From Caulobacter sp. UNC279MFTsu5.1 (GTDB lineage Bacteria; Pseudomonadota; Alphaproteobacteria; Caulobacterales; Caulobacteraceae): a stretch of DNA of 64,000 nt. The notes under the pieces are model-generated. The model saw nothing but the letters and a program-made list of their open reading frames with translations, made no database searches and was not told the DNA's origin. A program made the translations under genes and the position numbers. Below are positions 53,118 through 62,505 of the stretch, in pieces. Positions within the stretch are counted from its first letter, which is position 1. Every line of letters begins with the position of its first letter. Location: the NCBI RefSeq assembly GCF_900114015.1, contig NZ_FORN01000005.1:146094-210093 (forward strand), in the 5' to 3' direction.

Positions 53118-53801
53118 TTACGCCGCCGCCAGCACCGTCAGCACCTGCTCGCACCGGAACCGGAACCCCAGCGCCTCGTAGAGTGCGATGGCCCCCGTGT
53201 TGTCGGCGTAGCTGTGCAGGAACGGCGTCTCGCCGCGCTGAACGATCTTGTGGGCCACGTGCAGCATCAGCCGCGCCGCATAGCCCTTGCCGCGATGGTC
53301 GGGATGGGCGCAGACGCCGCTGACCTCGGTGAAGCCCTCGGGCCGCAGGCGCTCGCCGGCCATGGCCGCCAGCTGGCCGTCGACCTTCACCCCGACGAAT
53401 TCGCCCAGCTCGTGGGTGCGCGAGAAGAACGGTCCCGGCGCGGTCAGGGCGGCCAGGGCCAGCATCTCCGGCGCGTCGGCGTCGGTCAGGGGCTGGATCT
53501 GGAAATCGACCGGCTTGGGCGCGGCCAAGGCCTCGGCGACCATCTGCCAGCAGAGGGCGCTCTTGACGACCGTCGTCCCGGGAACCGGCGGCGGGTCGAA
53601 CCGCTCGACCAGCCCGACCTCGCCGCCATGGGCGCGGACCAGCCGGCCCAGGGCCTCAAGGCTCTCGGACGCGTCGTCCGCCGTCGCCGCGAACAGGCCG
53701 AAGTCCGGATGCACCCGCAGGGCGGCTCCGTCGCGCAGGGCCAGATGCGACTGGCGGCCCGTGAAGGCGGACCAGACGGGGCGGTCGAGGGGATGGCTCA
53801 T
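53118..53801 (-). CDS. GNAT-family N-acetyltransferase
   Basis: The 227-residue protein has a C-terminal GNAT domain with the acetyl-CoA motif VCAHPDHRGKGYAARLMLHVA and YADNTGAIALYEALGFRF. The N-terminal half (about residues 1-95) is an extra domain of unknown role. The ATG at 53801 overlaps the stop of the TetR gene as ATGA, so the two are co-transcribed. An ATG two codons upstream is an alternative. The substrate is unknown. Confidence 0.85.
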   Translation of the reverse strand: MSHPLDRPVWSAFTGRQSHLALRDGAALRVHPDFGLFAATADDASESLEALGRLVRAHGGEVGLVERFDPPPVPGTTVVKSALCWQMVAEALAAPKPVDFQIQPLTDADAPEMLALAALTAPGPFFSRTHELGEFVGVKVDGQLAAMAGERLRPEGFTEVSGVCAHPDHRGKGYAARLMLHVAHKIVQRGETPFLHSYADNTGAIALYEALGFRFRCEQVLTVLAAA

Positions 53802-54412
53802 CGGCAATAAGCCTCGATCAGCGCCTTGACCGCCCCGACCACGGCCAGGGCCGGCTTGTCGTCGTCGTCGAACATCTGGCTGGAGGTGAACACTCCCTCG
53901 ACCAGCAGCATCATCGCGTCGCCCAGGGCGCCGGGGTCGGACGCGCCCATCTCCACGGCCTTGGCCCGCAGGCGCGCCCGCAGGTCCTGCTTGTGGACCT
54001 GGGCCACGGCCCGACCGGCATGGTCGCGGTCGGGATACTCGACCACGGCGTTGCTGAGCGCGCAGCCGCGATAGTCGGCTCCGCCCGAGCGCGCGGCCAG
54101 GCCTTCGAAGAAGGCGATCATCTGGGCCTTGGCGTCGCCGGGGAAAGCCGCCTCGGCCGCGTCGAAGCGGCCCCAGAAACCGACCTCGACCTCGCGCAGC
54201 ACCGCGGCCACCAACTCGTCCTTGGACTTGAAGCCGCGATAGAGGCTGGGCTTGGTCACGCCGGCCTTGGTGACGATCTCGTCGACGCCCACCGCCCGGA
54301 TGCCCTCGCGATAGAACAGGTCGCGCGCGGTCTCGAAGATGCGCTCGGCCGCCCGCGGTCCGGGACCGTAGGGCAGATGGTGTTCGGGAATTTTTTCGTC
54401 GTTTTGGGCCAT
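53798..54412 (-). CDS. TetR/AcrR family regulator
   Basis: The 204-residue protein has a standard N-terminal HTH (IFETARDLFYREGIRAVGVDEIVTKAGVTKPSLYRGFKSKDELV, residues ~25-65) and a ligand-binding C-terminal domain. It is divergent from the MFS gene, and the gap holds nested dyads that make a good operator. The GNAT gene follows in the same operon. An efflux or detoxification role is likely, with ligand unknown. Confidence 0.9.
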   Translation of the reverse strand: MAQNDEKIPEHHLPYGPGPRAAERIFETARDLFYREGIRAVGVDEIVTKAGVTKPSLYRGFKSKDELVAAVLREVEVGFWGRFDAAEAAFPGDAKAQMIAFFEGLAARSGGADYRGCALSNAVVEYPDRDHAGRAVAQVHKQDLRARLRAKAVEMGASDPGALGDAMMLLVEGVFTSSQMFDDDDKPALAVVGAVKALIEAYCR

Positions 54413-54421
54413 GGCGCTTGA

Positions 54422-54480
54422 CGATGTTACTTACCGGTACGTATGCAGGGCGACAAGCCCCGTACCGATCGGTTACATCG
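54422..54480. promoter_or_regulatory. Nested dyads, probable TetR operator
   Basis: CGATGT at 54422-54427 pairs with ACATCG at 54475-54480. Within it CGGTACG at 54435-54441 pairs with CGTACCG at 54461-54467, TACCGGTA at 54432-54439 is itself a palindrome, and ACCGATCGGT at 54464-54473 is another. The whole lies between the divergent TetR and MFS starts. It probably binds TetR as two dimers. Confidence 0.65.
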
Positions 54481-54481
54481 C

Positions 54482-55750
54482 ATGCAGATCCTCCGCCGCA
54501 CCCTCGGAAACCGCTACGCCTTCGTCGTCGCGGCGGCCACGTTTCTTGCTCTTCTATCGGCCGCTGGCCTCAGGGCCGCGCCGGGCGTTCTGATTCTGCC
54601 GCTGGAGAAGGCCTTCCACTGGGATCGGGGCGCGATCTCGCTGGCCGCGGGGATCGGCATCTTCCTCTACGGCCTGACCGGACCGTTCGCGGCCGCCCTG
54701 ATGCAGTCGTTCGGCGTGCGGCGCACGATCAGCCTGGCCCTACTGCTGATGGCGGTCTCCACGGGCCTGTCGGCCTTCATGACCCAGAGCTGGCAGTACG
54801 TGGCCACCTGGGGCGTGATGGCCGGGATCGGCAGCGGGGCGGTGGCCATGGTGCTGGGCGCGACCATCGTCAATCGCTGGTTCGTCGAGCGGCGCGGCCT
54901 GATGCTGGGCCTGCTGACCGCGGCCACGGCGACCGGCTCGCTGGTCTTTCTGCCGGCCATGGCCTGGATCGCCGACCATGGCGGCTGGCGGCCGGTGGTG
55001 CTGACCGTGGCCGCCGTCGCCGCGATCATGGCCCCGATCTGCTGGCTGCTGATCCCCGAAAGCCCCGACGCCATCGGCCAACGCCCGTTCGGCGCGCCGG
55101 ACGATTGGACCCCGCCGCCCAAGGGTTCGGCCTCCAACGCCCTGGCCGCCGCCTTCGGCGCCCTGCACCGGGCCAGCCGGACCCGCACCTTCTGGCTGCT
55201 GTTCGGCGGCTTCTTCATCTGCGGCCTGACCACCAACGGCCTGATCGGCGTGCACATGATCGCCTTCTGCGGCGACCGCGGCCTGCCCGAGGTCCGGGCC
55301 GCCGGCCTGCTGGCGCTGATGGGCCTGTTCGACCTGTTCGGCACCACCGCATCGGGGTGGCTGACCGACCGCTACGATCCGCGCAAGCTGCTGTTCATGT
55401 ACTACGCCCTGCGCGGGCTCTCGCTGATCTACCTGCCGTTCTCGGATTTCTCGCTGATGAGCCTGTCGGTGTTCGCGGTGTTCTACGGCCTGGACTGGAT
55501 CGCCACCGTGCCGCCGACCGTACGCCTGGCCACCGAGGCGTTCGGCGACCGCGACGGTCCCGTCGTGTTCGGTTGGATCGGGGCGGGCCACCAGTTGGGC
55601 GCCGCGACGGCGGCGATCGGCGCGGGGGTGATCCGCGCCCAGTCGGGGCAATATCTGGAGGCGTTCGTGATCGCCGGCGTCGCCGGGCTGATCGCGGCGG
55701 GGGCGTCGCTGATGGTGCGGCGGAGTTTGGTGACGGCGGCGGTCGTCTAG
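54482..55750 (+). CDS. MFS transporter
   Basis: The 422-residue permease has 12 helices and RRTISLALLLMAVSTGLSAFM in the loop 2-3 region. The ATG at 54482 follows the operator region directly. An ATG at 54443 would put the start inside the operator. It is divergent from TetR, so it is probably its main target. Efflux of the TetR ligand is the simplest guess. Import is possible for this subfamily. Confidence 0.88.
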   Translation: MQILRRTLGNRYAFVVAAATFLALLSAAGLRAAPGVLILPLEKAFHWDRGAISLAAGIGIFLYGLTGPFAAALMQSFGVRRTISLALLLMAVSTGLSAFMTQSWQYVATWGVMAGIGSGAVAMVLGATIVNRWFVERRGLMLGLLTAATATGSLVFLPAMAWIADHGGWRPVVLTVAAVAAIMAPICWLLIPESPDAIGQRPFGAPDDWTPPPKGSASNALAAAFGALHRASRTRTFWLLFGGFFICGLTTNGLIGVHMIAFCGDRGLPEVRAAGLLALMGLFDLFGTTASGWLTDRYDPRKLLFMYYALRGLSLIYLPFSDFSLMSLSVFAVFYGLDWIATVPPTVRLATEAFGDRDGPVVFGWIGAGHQLGAATAAIGAGVIRAQSGQYLEAFVIAGVAGLIAAGASLMVRRSLVTAAVV

Positions 55751-55875
55751 ACGCCCCCTCCGTCACGATGCGTATTCGCATCGCGCCACCTCCCCCGCTT
55801 TGCGGGTGAGGAGGAAGCGACCTTCTCCTCCCCCGTGAAACGGGGGAGGTGGCCGCGAAGCGGACGGAGGGGGCG
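55751..55875. repeat. Palindromic repeat, CCCCCTCCGTC family
   Basis: ACGCCCCCTCCGTCACGATGCGTATTCGCATCGCGCCACCTCCCCC at the left and GGGGGAGGTGGCCGCGAAGCGGACGGAGGGGGCG at the right. It is nearly the inverse of 30831-30955. It lies directly after the MFS stop. Confidence 0.85.
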
Positions 55876-55901
55876 TTCCAACGTCCGCAAGGGAAAGGCC
55901 C

Positions 55902-56111
55902 TTAACCGTCCAGGTCTTCCGCCAGGATCGCCATCTCGAACATGAACGAGCCGTCCTCGTCCTCGTCCTGGAAGATGACGCCGATGAATTCGCCCTTCAC
56001 CTCGACCTCGGCGGAGTCCTTCTGCTTGGGGCGGGCCTTGAGGGCGATGTGCGGGTTGCCGAAGGTGCGCTTCAGATGGCCTTCGAGCTTGGCGATGGTG
56101 GCGGCGTCCAT
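55902..56111 (-). CDS. DUF3126 family protein
   Basis: The 69-residue protein starts at 56111 and carries the family pattern LEGHLKRTFGNPHIALKARPKQKDSAEVEVKGEFIGVIFQDEDEDGSFMFEMAILAEDL. It is small, acidic at the C-terminus and without signal peptide. The function of DUF3126 is not known. It is common in alphaproteobacteria. It lies between a repeat and the LysR gene. Confidence 0.9.
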   Translation of the reverse strand: MDAATIAKLEGHLKRTFGNPHIALKARPKQKDSAEVEVKGEFIGVIFQDEDEDGSFMFEMAILAEDLDG

Positions 56112-56162
56112 GACGGCTCCTGATATCGATGGGGCGCGCGGGGCGCGGGGGATCGGCGGAAA

Positions 56163-57134
56163 CTAGAGGGCCGGGCGCGAAAGTGTAAGGGGTTTTGCGG
56201 AGCTTGGCTCGACCAGCTGTTGAGAACCCGGCGCGAAACCGGGCGGCGGCGGCGTCGCCGCGCCCTGCTTCACTAGCCAGTCGCGAAACCGCCGGGCCGC
56301 GCGGGTGGCCTTGCCCCTTGGCGTCAGGGCGCAGACCTCAGCCTGGCCCGGGACCAGGCCCAGCGGCGCGACCAGGCGGCCGGCGGCCAGGTCGTTCTCC
56401 ACGAAGGCGAAGGGGCTGAGGGCCACGCCCAGGCCGGCGGCGGCCGCTTCGAGCATGTAGAAATAGTGGTCGAACTGGCGGTTCACGGCGGCCGACGGCA
56501 GGGTCAGGCCCGCCGCGCTTTCCCATTCGGCCCAGCTCTCCAGGAAGGTGCGGGTGTGCAGCCGGGGCAGCCGAGCCAGGCTTTCCAGGTCGCGGACCTG
56601 GGCGGCCAGATCCGGCGAGGCCACCGGGCCGACATAGTGCTTGAGGAACGGGGCGACGTCGGCGTCGGGCGAGGGCGGGGCGCCCGGCAGGCGCATGCGG
56701 ACAGCCAGGTCGACGCCGTCGGCGCGGAAGTCGAACGGTCCGTTGGACTCCACGATCCGCACCTGAACCTCGGGATGGGCGGCGACGAAATCGGGCAGGC
56801 GCGGGATCAGCCATTTCATGGCGAAGGTCGGCAGGCACGAGACCACCAGGGCCGCGTCGTCGCCGTCGGGCGCCGGCGGCAGGGCGTCGTCGATCAGGTC
56901 GAAGGCCCGGGTCAGGCCCTGGGCCAGTTTCAGGCCCGTCTCGGTCAGCCGCAGCCCGGTGCGCGGCCCCTCGGTCAGGGCGACGCCCAGGTGGTCCTCC
57001 AGCTGGCGGATCTGGCGGCTGATCGCTCCGTGGGTGACGCACAGCTCGTCGGCCGCAAGGGTCATCCGGCCGCGCCGGCCGAACGCCTCGAAGGCGCGCA
57101 GGGCGTTCAGCGGAGGAAGCGAGCGGGCGACCAT
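56163..57134 (-). CDS. LysR family transcriptional regulator (GcvA-like)
   Basis: The 323-residue protein has an N-terminal winged HTH (PPLNALRAFEAFGRRGRMTLAADELCVTHGAISRQIRQLEDHLG) and a C-terminal co-inducer domain (PTFAMKWLIPRLPDFVAAHPEVQVRIVE, DLAVRMRLPG). The wording of the HTH and of the KWLIPRLPDF segment is close to GcvA. The ATG at 57134 is chosen because it follows the divergent gap. A target may be the divergent 45-aa ORF or a distant gene. Confidence 0.9.
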   Translation of the reverse strand: MVARSLPPLNALRAFEAFGRRGRMTLAADELCVTHGAISRQIRQLEDHLGVALTEGPRTGLRLTETGLKLAQGLTRAFDLIDDALPPAPDGDDAALVVSCLPTFAMKWLIPRLPDFVAAHPEVQVRIVESNGPFDFRADGVDLAVRMRLPGAPPSPDADVAPFLKHYVGPVASPDLAAQVRDLESLARLPRLHTRTFLESWAEWESAAGLTLPSAAVNRQFDHYFYMLEAAAAGLGVALSPFAFVENDLAAGRLVAPLGLVPGQAEVCALTPRGKATRAARRFRDWLVKQGAATPPPPGFAPGSQQLVEPSSAKPLTLSRPAL

Positions 57135-57205
57135 GTGACGAAACCTCACAGACGCCCGCTGATAAGTCGTTATTCCGGCCGGGGCAACCGGGGGATACGA
57201 GGGGC

Positions 57206-57343
57206 ATGAACCGTTCCGCCCCCGTCACACCCGTCCAATGGCTGGCCGTGCTGGCGGTGTGGGGTTTGGTGGCCTATGGGGTCCTGGCGGCGCCGAAGGC
57301 CGAGGCGCGACGGGATCAGGTTCATTTGATCGCCTGCCGGTAA
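57206..57343 (+). CDS. 45-residue small membrane-type ORF divergent from LysR
   Basis: ATG at 57206 with GGGGCATG context, stop TAA at 57341. The product reads MNRSAPVTPVQWLAVLAVWG then LVAYGVLAAPKAEARRDQVH, LIACR: a short N-terminus, one hydrophobic helix (about residues 12-29) and a basic tail, so it is either a small membrane protein or a truncated signal peptide. It lies 71 bases from the divergent LysR start and is followed by a strong hairpin. I cannot tell whether it is translated. Confidence 0.4.
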   Translation: MNRSAPVTPVQWLAVLAVWGLVAYGVLAAPKAEARRDQVHLIACR

Positions 57344-57352
57344 CTCAAACAA

Positions 57353-57384
57353 CCGCTTATCCCGGCGTTCGCCGGGATGAGCGG
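57353..57384. repeat. REP-like hairpin before the M16 gene
   Basis: CCGCTTATCCCGGCG and CGCCGGGATGAGCGG are 15-base arms with one mismatch and a TT loop. A half copy (CCGCTCATCCCGGCGTTTGG) occurs at 25489-25508. It lies 10 bases after the small ORF and next to the M16 stop at 57394, and may terminate both. Confidence 0.65.
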
Positions 57385-57393
57385 AACTATAAG

Positions 57394-60318
57394 TTATTTC
57401 CCCTCCGGCCTGACGACCATCGTCCACGACTTGTCGTCGCCCAGGAAGGTCCGGGCCGCCTTTTGGACGTCGGCGGCCGTCACACGCTGCAGGCCGGCGA
57501 GCACCGAGCGGGTGGCGGTCAGCAGGCGCGGGTCGGTCTGGGCGCCCGACAGCACTCCCAGCCAGTATTCGTTGGTCTCGCGGGCCTTCTCGATCTGGTC
57601 GATGCGCGGCTTCTTGGCCCGCTCCAGCTCGTCGGCGGTGACCGGCTTGTCGCGCAGGTCGGCGGCGATCTGGCGGATGCTGGCGATCACGCCGTCGATC
57701 TTGTCGGGCGGGGTCTCGACGCTGACCGCCAGATAGCCCCAGCCGGTGAAGGCCACGCTGGCCGTCGCCGAGGCCGAGGGCGAATAGGTCGCCCCCTGCT
57801 TCTCGCGCAGCTCGTCGGTCAGCCGCAGCTGCATCACCTGGGCCAGGATCTGGGTGTTGCGGGCCCGCTGCAGGTCGCTGAACAGGTCGTCGGTCTTCCA
57901 GGCCATGAACAGCGAGCCCTGGTCGGCCCGGCCCTTGTGGGTGCGGACGATCGGGATCGGCGAGGGGGCGGGGAAGGGGACCTTCTCGGCCCCGGCCGGG
58001 GCGGGCGTGTCGGCGCGGGTCGGCAGGGCGCCGAAGGTCTGGGCCACCGCCGCCAGGGCCTTGTCGACCGTGATGTCGCCGACGATCACCACCTCGATGG
58101 AGTCGGCGGCCAGCGGGCCCGACAGCGAGGCCTTCAGCTGGTCCAGCGACGCGCCGGCGATCTGCTGGCGGGTGGGGAAGGTCCAGCGGCCGTCGCCGCC
58201 GTGCAGCAGCCCGCCCAGATCCCGTCCGATCACTCCGCTAGGGGTGGACTCAAGTTGGTCGTGGATCGTGCCGTAGTAGGTCTTGACGCGGTTGAAGGCC
58301 TCGGGGCGCCAGCCGCCCTCAGTGGCGTAGGCCGCCAGGACCTGCAGCTCGGTGTCCAGGTCCTCCGGCCGCGTGCGGCCCGACAGGCTGAAGGCGTCGT
58401 CGTCGATCCCCAGGCCGGCGTTCCACACCTTGCCGTTCAGCACCCGCTCCATGTCCTGGGCGCTGATCTGCTTGAGGCCGCCCTCGACATAGGCCGAGCC
58501 CGCCCACATCGGGCTCTGGCTGGCGGGCGGCAGGTCCAGCAGGCCGTGGCCGATCCGGGCCTTCACCAGGATCTGGTCGTCGCGGAACTTGGTCGGCTTG
58601 ACGGTCAGGCGCACGCCGTTGGCGAACCGCACGAAGACGGTGTCCAGGTCGGCGACCTCCGTCTGCGAGGTCACCGCGCCCTTCGGCCCGAAGGCCGCAT
58701 AGGGCCAGGCCGTGACGCCCGGCGCGGCTGGGGCGGCGACCGCCACCTTGGCCGAGGCGGCGTAGGCGTCGGTCACGGCCTTTTCCGCGCCGTCGATGGC
58801 GGTCGGGGTCGGGATGGTGATCAGTGGACCGGAACCGGCGAACTGGGCCTTGAGCAGGGCCGAGACCTTGTCGGCGGTCAGGCCCTTGGTCGCCTCGTCG
58901 AACACCGCCAGGTTCTGGGACGGACTGGTGACCACCTCGCGGTCGTCCAGCGTGCCGACGATGGCGCTAGCCAGGGCCGTGGTGCGCTGGGTGGCCTCGC
59001 CGGCCGCGGCGGCCACGAAGCCGGCCCGCATGGCGGCGATCTCGCGGTCCAGCTCGTCCTGGCGCACGCCGTACTGGACGATGCGGCGCTGTTCCTGCTC
59101 CAGGGCGGTCAGGGCCTCGTTCCAGCGGCCCGGCTGGACGGTGGCGGCCAGGGTGGTGATGTCGGCGGCGTGCTCCTGGTCGTTCTGCATGGCCACGGCG
59201 ACGATGAACGGCGGGGCCTCCGAACGGGTCAGCACCTGCAGCCGGCGGTTCAGCACCGCGAAGCCCAGGGCCTTGACCAGCTCTTCCTTGTCCTTGGCCC
59301 GGGTCTCCAGCTCCAGGTCCGGCGGCAGGACCCAGGCCATCTGGACCGAGGTCTGGGCGCCGGGCTCGACCAGCACCTTGGCGGTCAGGCCGCGCTTGGC
59401 CACGGGGCCTAGGTCGGGCTTCACCCCGGGCTGGCCCTGGCCCTTCCAGTCGCCGAACTTGGCCTTGATCTTGGCCTCCATGGCGTCGACGTCGAAGTCG
59501 CCCACGGCCACCACCACGGCGTTCTCGGGCCGGTACCAGGCCTGGTAGAAGTCGCGGATGCGCTGGGCCGGGGCGGTCCTGAGGATCTCGGTCTTGCCGA
59601 TCGGCAGGCGCTGGGGCGGCCGTTGGCCCTGCAGCTGGAAGCCGAAGGTGTTGACGAAGGTGCGATAGCCGGGGCTGTCGCGGGTGCGCTCCTCCGACAG
59701 CACCACGCCGCGCTCGCGGTCGACGGCGTCGGGGGCGATGGTCAGCTCGCCGGCCGCTTCGCGCAGCAGCATCAGCGAGGTGTCGACCGTGTCGTCGTCG
59801 GTCTTGGGGAGGTCCAGCTGGTAGGTGGTCTCGCTGAAATTGGTCGAGGCGTTGGTGTCGGCGCCGAACGCCAGGCCATGGCGCTCGAGGATCTTGGTCA
59901 TCTCGCCTTCGGGCACGTTCTTGCTGCCGTTGAACGCCATGTGCTCGAGGAAATGGGCCAGGCCCTGCTGCTCGTCGGTCTCGTCCAGCGAACCGGCGTC
60001 GAACCACAGGCGCAGGGCGGCCTGGCCGGGCGGGGTGGCGTTCTTCTGGATCGCGTAACGCATGCCGTTGGGCAGTACGCCGAACCGCACGCGCGGATCG
60101 GGCGCGACGTCCGACACCGCCTGCGGCCACTGGCCGGCCTTGACCAGGTCGATCGTCGGGGCGCCGGAAGCCTTGGCGGGGGCCGTTGGAGCCTTGGGCG
60201 CCGACGACGGCGCGGAGGCCTTGTCGCCGCCGCCGGGCTTGAGGTGGGACAGGGTCGCGCAGGCGGAAAGGCTGAGCCCGGCCGAGAGAACGAGCGCCAG
60301 GCGCGAAACGCGGATCAT
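57394..60318 (-). CDS. M16 family zinc metallopeptidase, lipoprotein
   Basis: The 974-residue protein has a lipoprotein signal (SRLALVLSAGLSLSAC, Cys20), a Pro/Ala-rich linker to about residue 55, then two M16 halves. The catalytic motif is inverted HXXEH at residues 122-126 (AHFLEHMAFNG), with the further Glu in the following helix. The second half lacks a visible zinc site, as usual. Such proteins act on peptides in the periplasm. The ATG at 60318 gives the lipobox, and upstream ATG at 60378 is rejected. The next gene is divergent. Confidence 0.92.
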   Translation of the reverse strand: MIRVSRLALVLSAGLSLSACATLSHLKPGGGDKASAPSSAPKAPTAPAKASGAPTIDLVKAGQWPQAVSDVAPDPRVRFGVLPNGMRYAIQKNATPPGQAALRLWFDAGSLDETDEQQGLAHFLEHMAFNGSKNVPEGEMTKILERHGLAFGADTNASTNFSETTYQLDLPKTDDDTVDTSLMLLREAAGELTIAPDAVDRERGVVLSEERTRDSPGYRTFVNTFGFQLQGQRPPQRLPIGKTEILRTAPAQRIRDFYQAWYRPENAVVVAVGDFDVDAMEAKIKAKFGDWKGQGQPGVKPDLGPVAKRGLTAKVLVEPGAQTSVQMAWVLPPDLELETRAKDKEELVKALGFAVLNRRLQVLTRSEAPPFIVAVAMQNDQEHAADITTLAATVQPGRWNEALTALEQEQRRIVQYGVRQDELDREIAAMRAGFVAAAAGEATQRTTALASAIVGTLDDREVVTSPSQNLAVFDEATKGLTADKVSALLKAQFAGSGPLITIPTPTAIDGAEKAVTDAYAASAKVAVAAPAAPGVTAWPYAAFGPKGAVTSQTEVADLDTVFVRFANGVRLTVKPTKFRDDQILVKARIGHGLLDLPPASQSPMWAGSAYVEGGLKQISAQDMERVLNGKVWNAGLGIDDDAFSLSGRTRPEDLDTELQVLAAYATEGGWRPEAFNRVKTYYGTIHDQLESTPSGVIGRDLGGLLHGGDGRWTFPTRQQIAGASLDQLKASLSGPLAADSIEVVIVGDITVDKALAAVAQTFGALPTRADTPAPAGAEKVPFPAPSPIPIVRTHKGRADQGSLFMAWKTDDLFSDLQRARNTQILAQVMQLRLTDELREKQGATYSPSASATASVAFTGWGYLAVSVETPPDKIDGVIASIRQIAADLRDKPVTADELERAKKPRIDQIEKARETNEYWLGVLSGAQTDPRLLTATRSVLAGLQRVTAADVQKAARTFLGDDKSWTMVVRPEGK

Positions 60319-60506
60319 GTGCGACCTTGAAGCAGAGCGTTGGAAGGTCGGGCACCTTGGCCAAAGCGCGTGGCGCAAGCAAGGCGTGGGTGGGGCGGAA
60401 CGGTCACGCTTCGATATCGGCCATGCGACATTAGGTCCGCGCGAACGCCCGTCAAATCGTCGCGCGGATGGGCTAGCTTGCAGACCCTGTGTAAGACCAT
60501 CGGGTC

Positions 60507-62411
60507 ATGTCCTTCGCCAGTCCCACGCCCGTACCCGCGCCCGGCCTGCCGTTCGACACGGCGGGGCTGGACCGTCTGCGCCGGCCGGTCTGGGTGTTCG
60601 ACCACCTGCGCAAGCGCAAGGTCTACGCCAACCCCGCGGCGGTGGCGCTGTGGGGCGCCGACAGCCTGGAGGCCCTGCTGGCCCGCGACTTCTCGGTTCA
60701 GTCCCCGGCCGTTCGCGCGCGCATGGACGCCCTGGCCCGGCGGGTGGACGCCGGCGAGGCCGTGACCGAGCGCTGGACCTTCTACCCGCTGGGCCAGCCC
60801 GTCTCGGTGCAGGCGACGATCTCGGCCATCACCCTGAGCGACGGCGGCGAGGCCATGCTGTGCGAGGCGGTGTGCGACGACCGCTCGCCCGACGAGCAGC
60901 GCGCCGCCGAGGCTCTGCGCCACACGCCGGTGCTGGTGGGGCTGTTCGACGCCAAGGGCCGCCGACTGTTCGCCAATCCCAGCTGCCTGGCCGCCTTTCC
61001 GGAGCAGACGGCCTTCGACCAGATGTTCGTCGATCCGCGCGAGGCCGCCGGCCCCTGGAAGGCGGCCCTGGAGCAGGGCTCCTGGGTCGGCTCCTGCCAG
61101 GTGGCGGTCGGCGGCCGGGCTCTGTGGCACGGCCTGGACGCCCGCCGGACCCTGGATCCGGCGACCGGCGCGGTCAGCGTGCTGGTCAACCAGGTCGACA
61201 TGACCGACGAGATCGAGGCCCGCCGCGAGCTGGCCGTGGCCCACGCCCGAGCCGAGGCCGCGGCCCGCGCCAAGGAAGAGTTCCTGGCCAATATGAGCCA
61301 CGAGCTGCGCACGCCCCTGACCAGCGTGATCGGCTTCGCCGGCCTGCTGCGCGGCGCGGCCCTCGGTCCCGAGCAGCGGCGCCATCTGGGCCGCATCGAG
61401 GACGCCAGCCAGGCCCTGATGTCGACGCTGAACGACGTGCTGGACCTGTCGAAGCTGGACGCCGGCGGGGTCGAGCTGGACCGTCGGCCGTTCGCGCTGG
61501 AGGCCGTGCTGGACCAGGCCCTGGGCATCGTCGAGGTCCAGGCCGGGCGCAAGGGCCTGGCGCTGGTCAAGGAGGTCGACGCGGCCGCGCCCCGCTTCGT
61601 GATCGGCGATCCCGAACGCCTGCGGCAGATCCTGCTGAACCTGCTGGGCAACGCGGTGAAGTTCACGACCGAGGGCTCGGTGACCCTGGCCGTCCGGCGC
61701 CTGGATCCCCCGGAGGGACCCGACGGGGGGGAGGAGGCCGCGGCGCGGATCGAGCTGTCGGTCACCGACACCGGCGTCGGCATGGCCGAGCACGTGATCG
61801 ACCGCGTCTTCGAACGCTTCACCCAGGCCGACGCCGCCGTCGCCCGCCGGTTCGGCGGCACCGGCCTGGGCCTGTCGATCACCCGTTGCCTGGCCCGGGC
61901 GATGGGCGGCGAGGTCGGGGTCTCCAGCCGGCTGGGTGAGGGCTCGCGGTTCTGGTGCGTGCTGCCCTTGCCGGCCGCCGCCGACGCCGAACCGGCGCCG
62001 GAGGCGGCGGTCCCCGAGGCGCAGGCGCGCGGCGTGCGCATCCTGCTGGCCGATGACAACGAGGCCAACCGCGAGCTGGTGGGGACGATCCTGCGGTCGG
62101 CGGGCCACCAGGTCGAGCTGGCCGTCAACGGCGCGGAGGCCGTGGCGCGGGCGGCGCGCGGCGAGCACGACCTAGTGCTGATGGACGTGCAGATGCCGGT
62201 CCAGGACGGGGTCAGCGCCACCCGGGCCATCCGCGGTCTGCCCGGACCCGCCGCCGACGTGCCGATCATCGCGCTCAGCGCCAATGTCCTGGCCCAGCAG
62301 GTCCAGACCTACCGCGCCTGCGGCATGAACGATCACATCGCCAAGCCGATCGCCGCTGGCGAACTGCTGGGCAAGGTGGCGCTGTGGGGCGCGGCGGGGC
62401 GGGAAGGCTGA
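60507..62411 (+). CDS. Hybrid histidine kinase with PAS domain
   Basis: The 634-residue soluble protein has two PAS-like segments (about 15-115 and 140-240), HisKA with His265 (NMSHELRTPLTSVIG), HATPase_c (GTGLGLSITRCLARAMGG) and a receiver with Asp560 (LVLMDVQMPVQDG). No membrane helix is present. The receiver at the C-terminus implies HPt-dependent relay. No response regulator is next to it. It is divergent from the M16 gene. Confidence 0.92.
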   Translation: MSFASPTPVPAPGLPFDTAGLDRLRRPVWVFDHLRKRKVYANPAAVALWGADSLEALLARDFSVQSPAVRARMDALARRVDAGEAVTERWTFYPLGQPVSVQATISAITLSDGGEAMLCEAVCDDRSPDEQRAAEALRHTPVLVGLFDAKGRRLFANPSCLAAFPEQTAFDQMFVDPREAAGPWKAALEQGSWVGSCQVAVGGRALWHGLDARRTLDPATGAVSVLVNQVDMTDEIEARRELAVAHARAEAAARAKEEFLANMSHELRTPLTSVIGFAGLLRGAALGPEQRRHLGRIEDASQALMSTLNDVLDLSKLDAGGVELDRRPFALEAVLDQALGIVEVQAGRKGLALVKEVDAAAPRFVIGDPERLRQILLNLLGNAVKFTTEGSVTLAVRRLDPPEGPDGGEEAAARIELSVTDTGVGMAEHVIDRVFERFTQADAAVARRFGGTGLGLSITRCLARAMGGEVGVSSRLGEGSRFWCVLPLPAAADAEPAPEAAVPEAQARGVRILLADDNEANRELVGTILRSAGHQVELAVNGAEAVARAARGEHDLVLMDVQMPVQDGVSATRAIRGLPGPAADVPIIALSANVLAQQVQTYRACGMNDHIAKPIAAGELLGKVALWGAAGREG

Positions 62412-62505
62412 CGGGCGCGGGTCCGCGCGGAAAAATCGATCGCGCGTTGTCGAAAGTGGTCGATCCGGTACGTCCTCGAGCTGGAACCGCCAAGAGGAGG
62501 CAACC

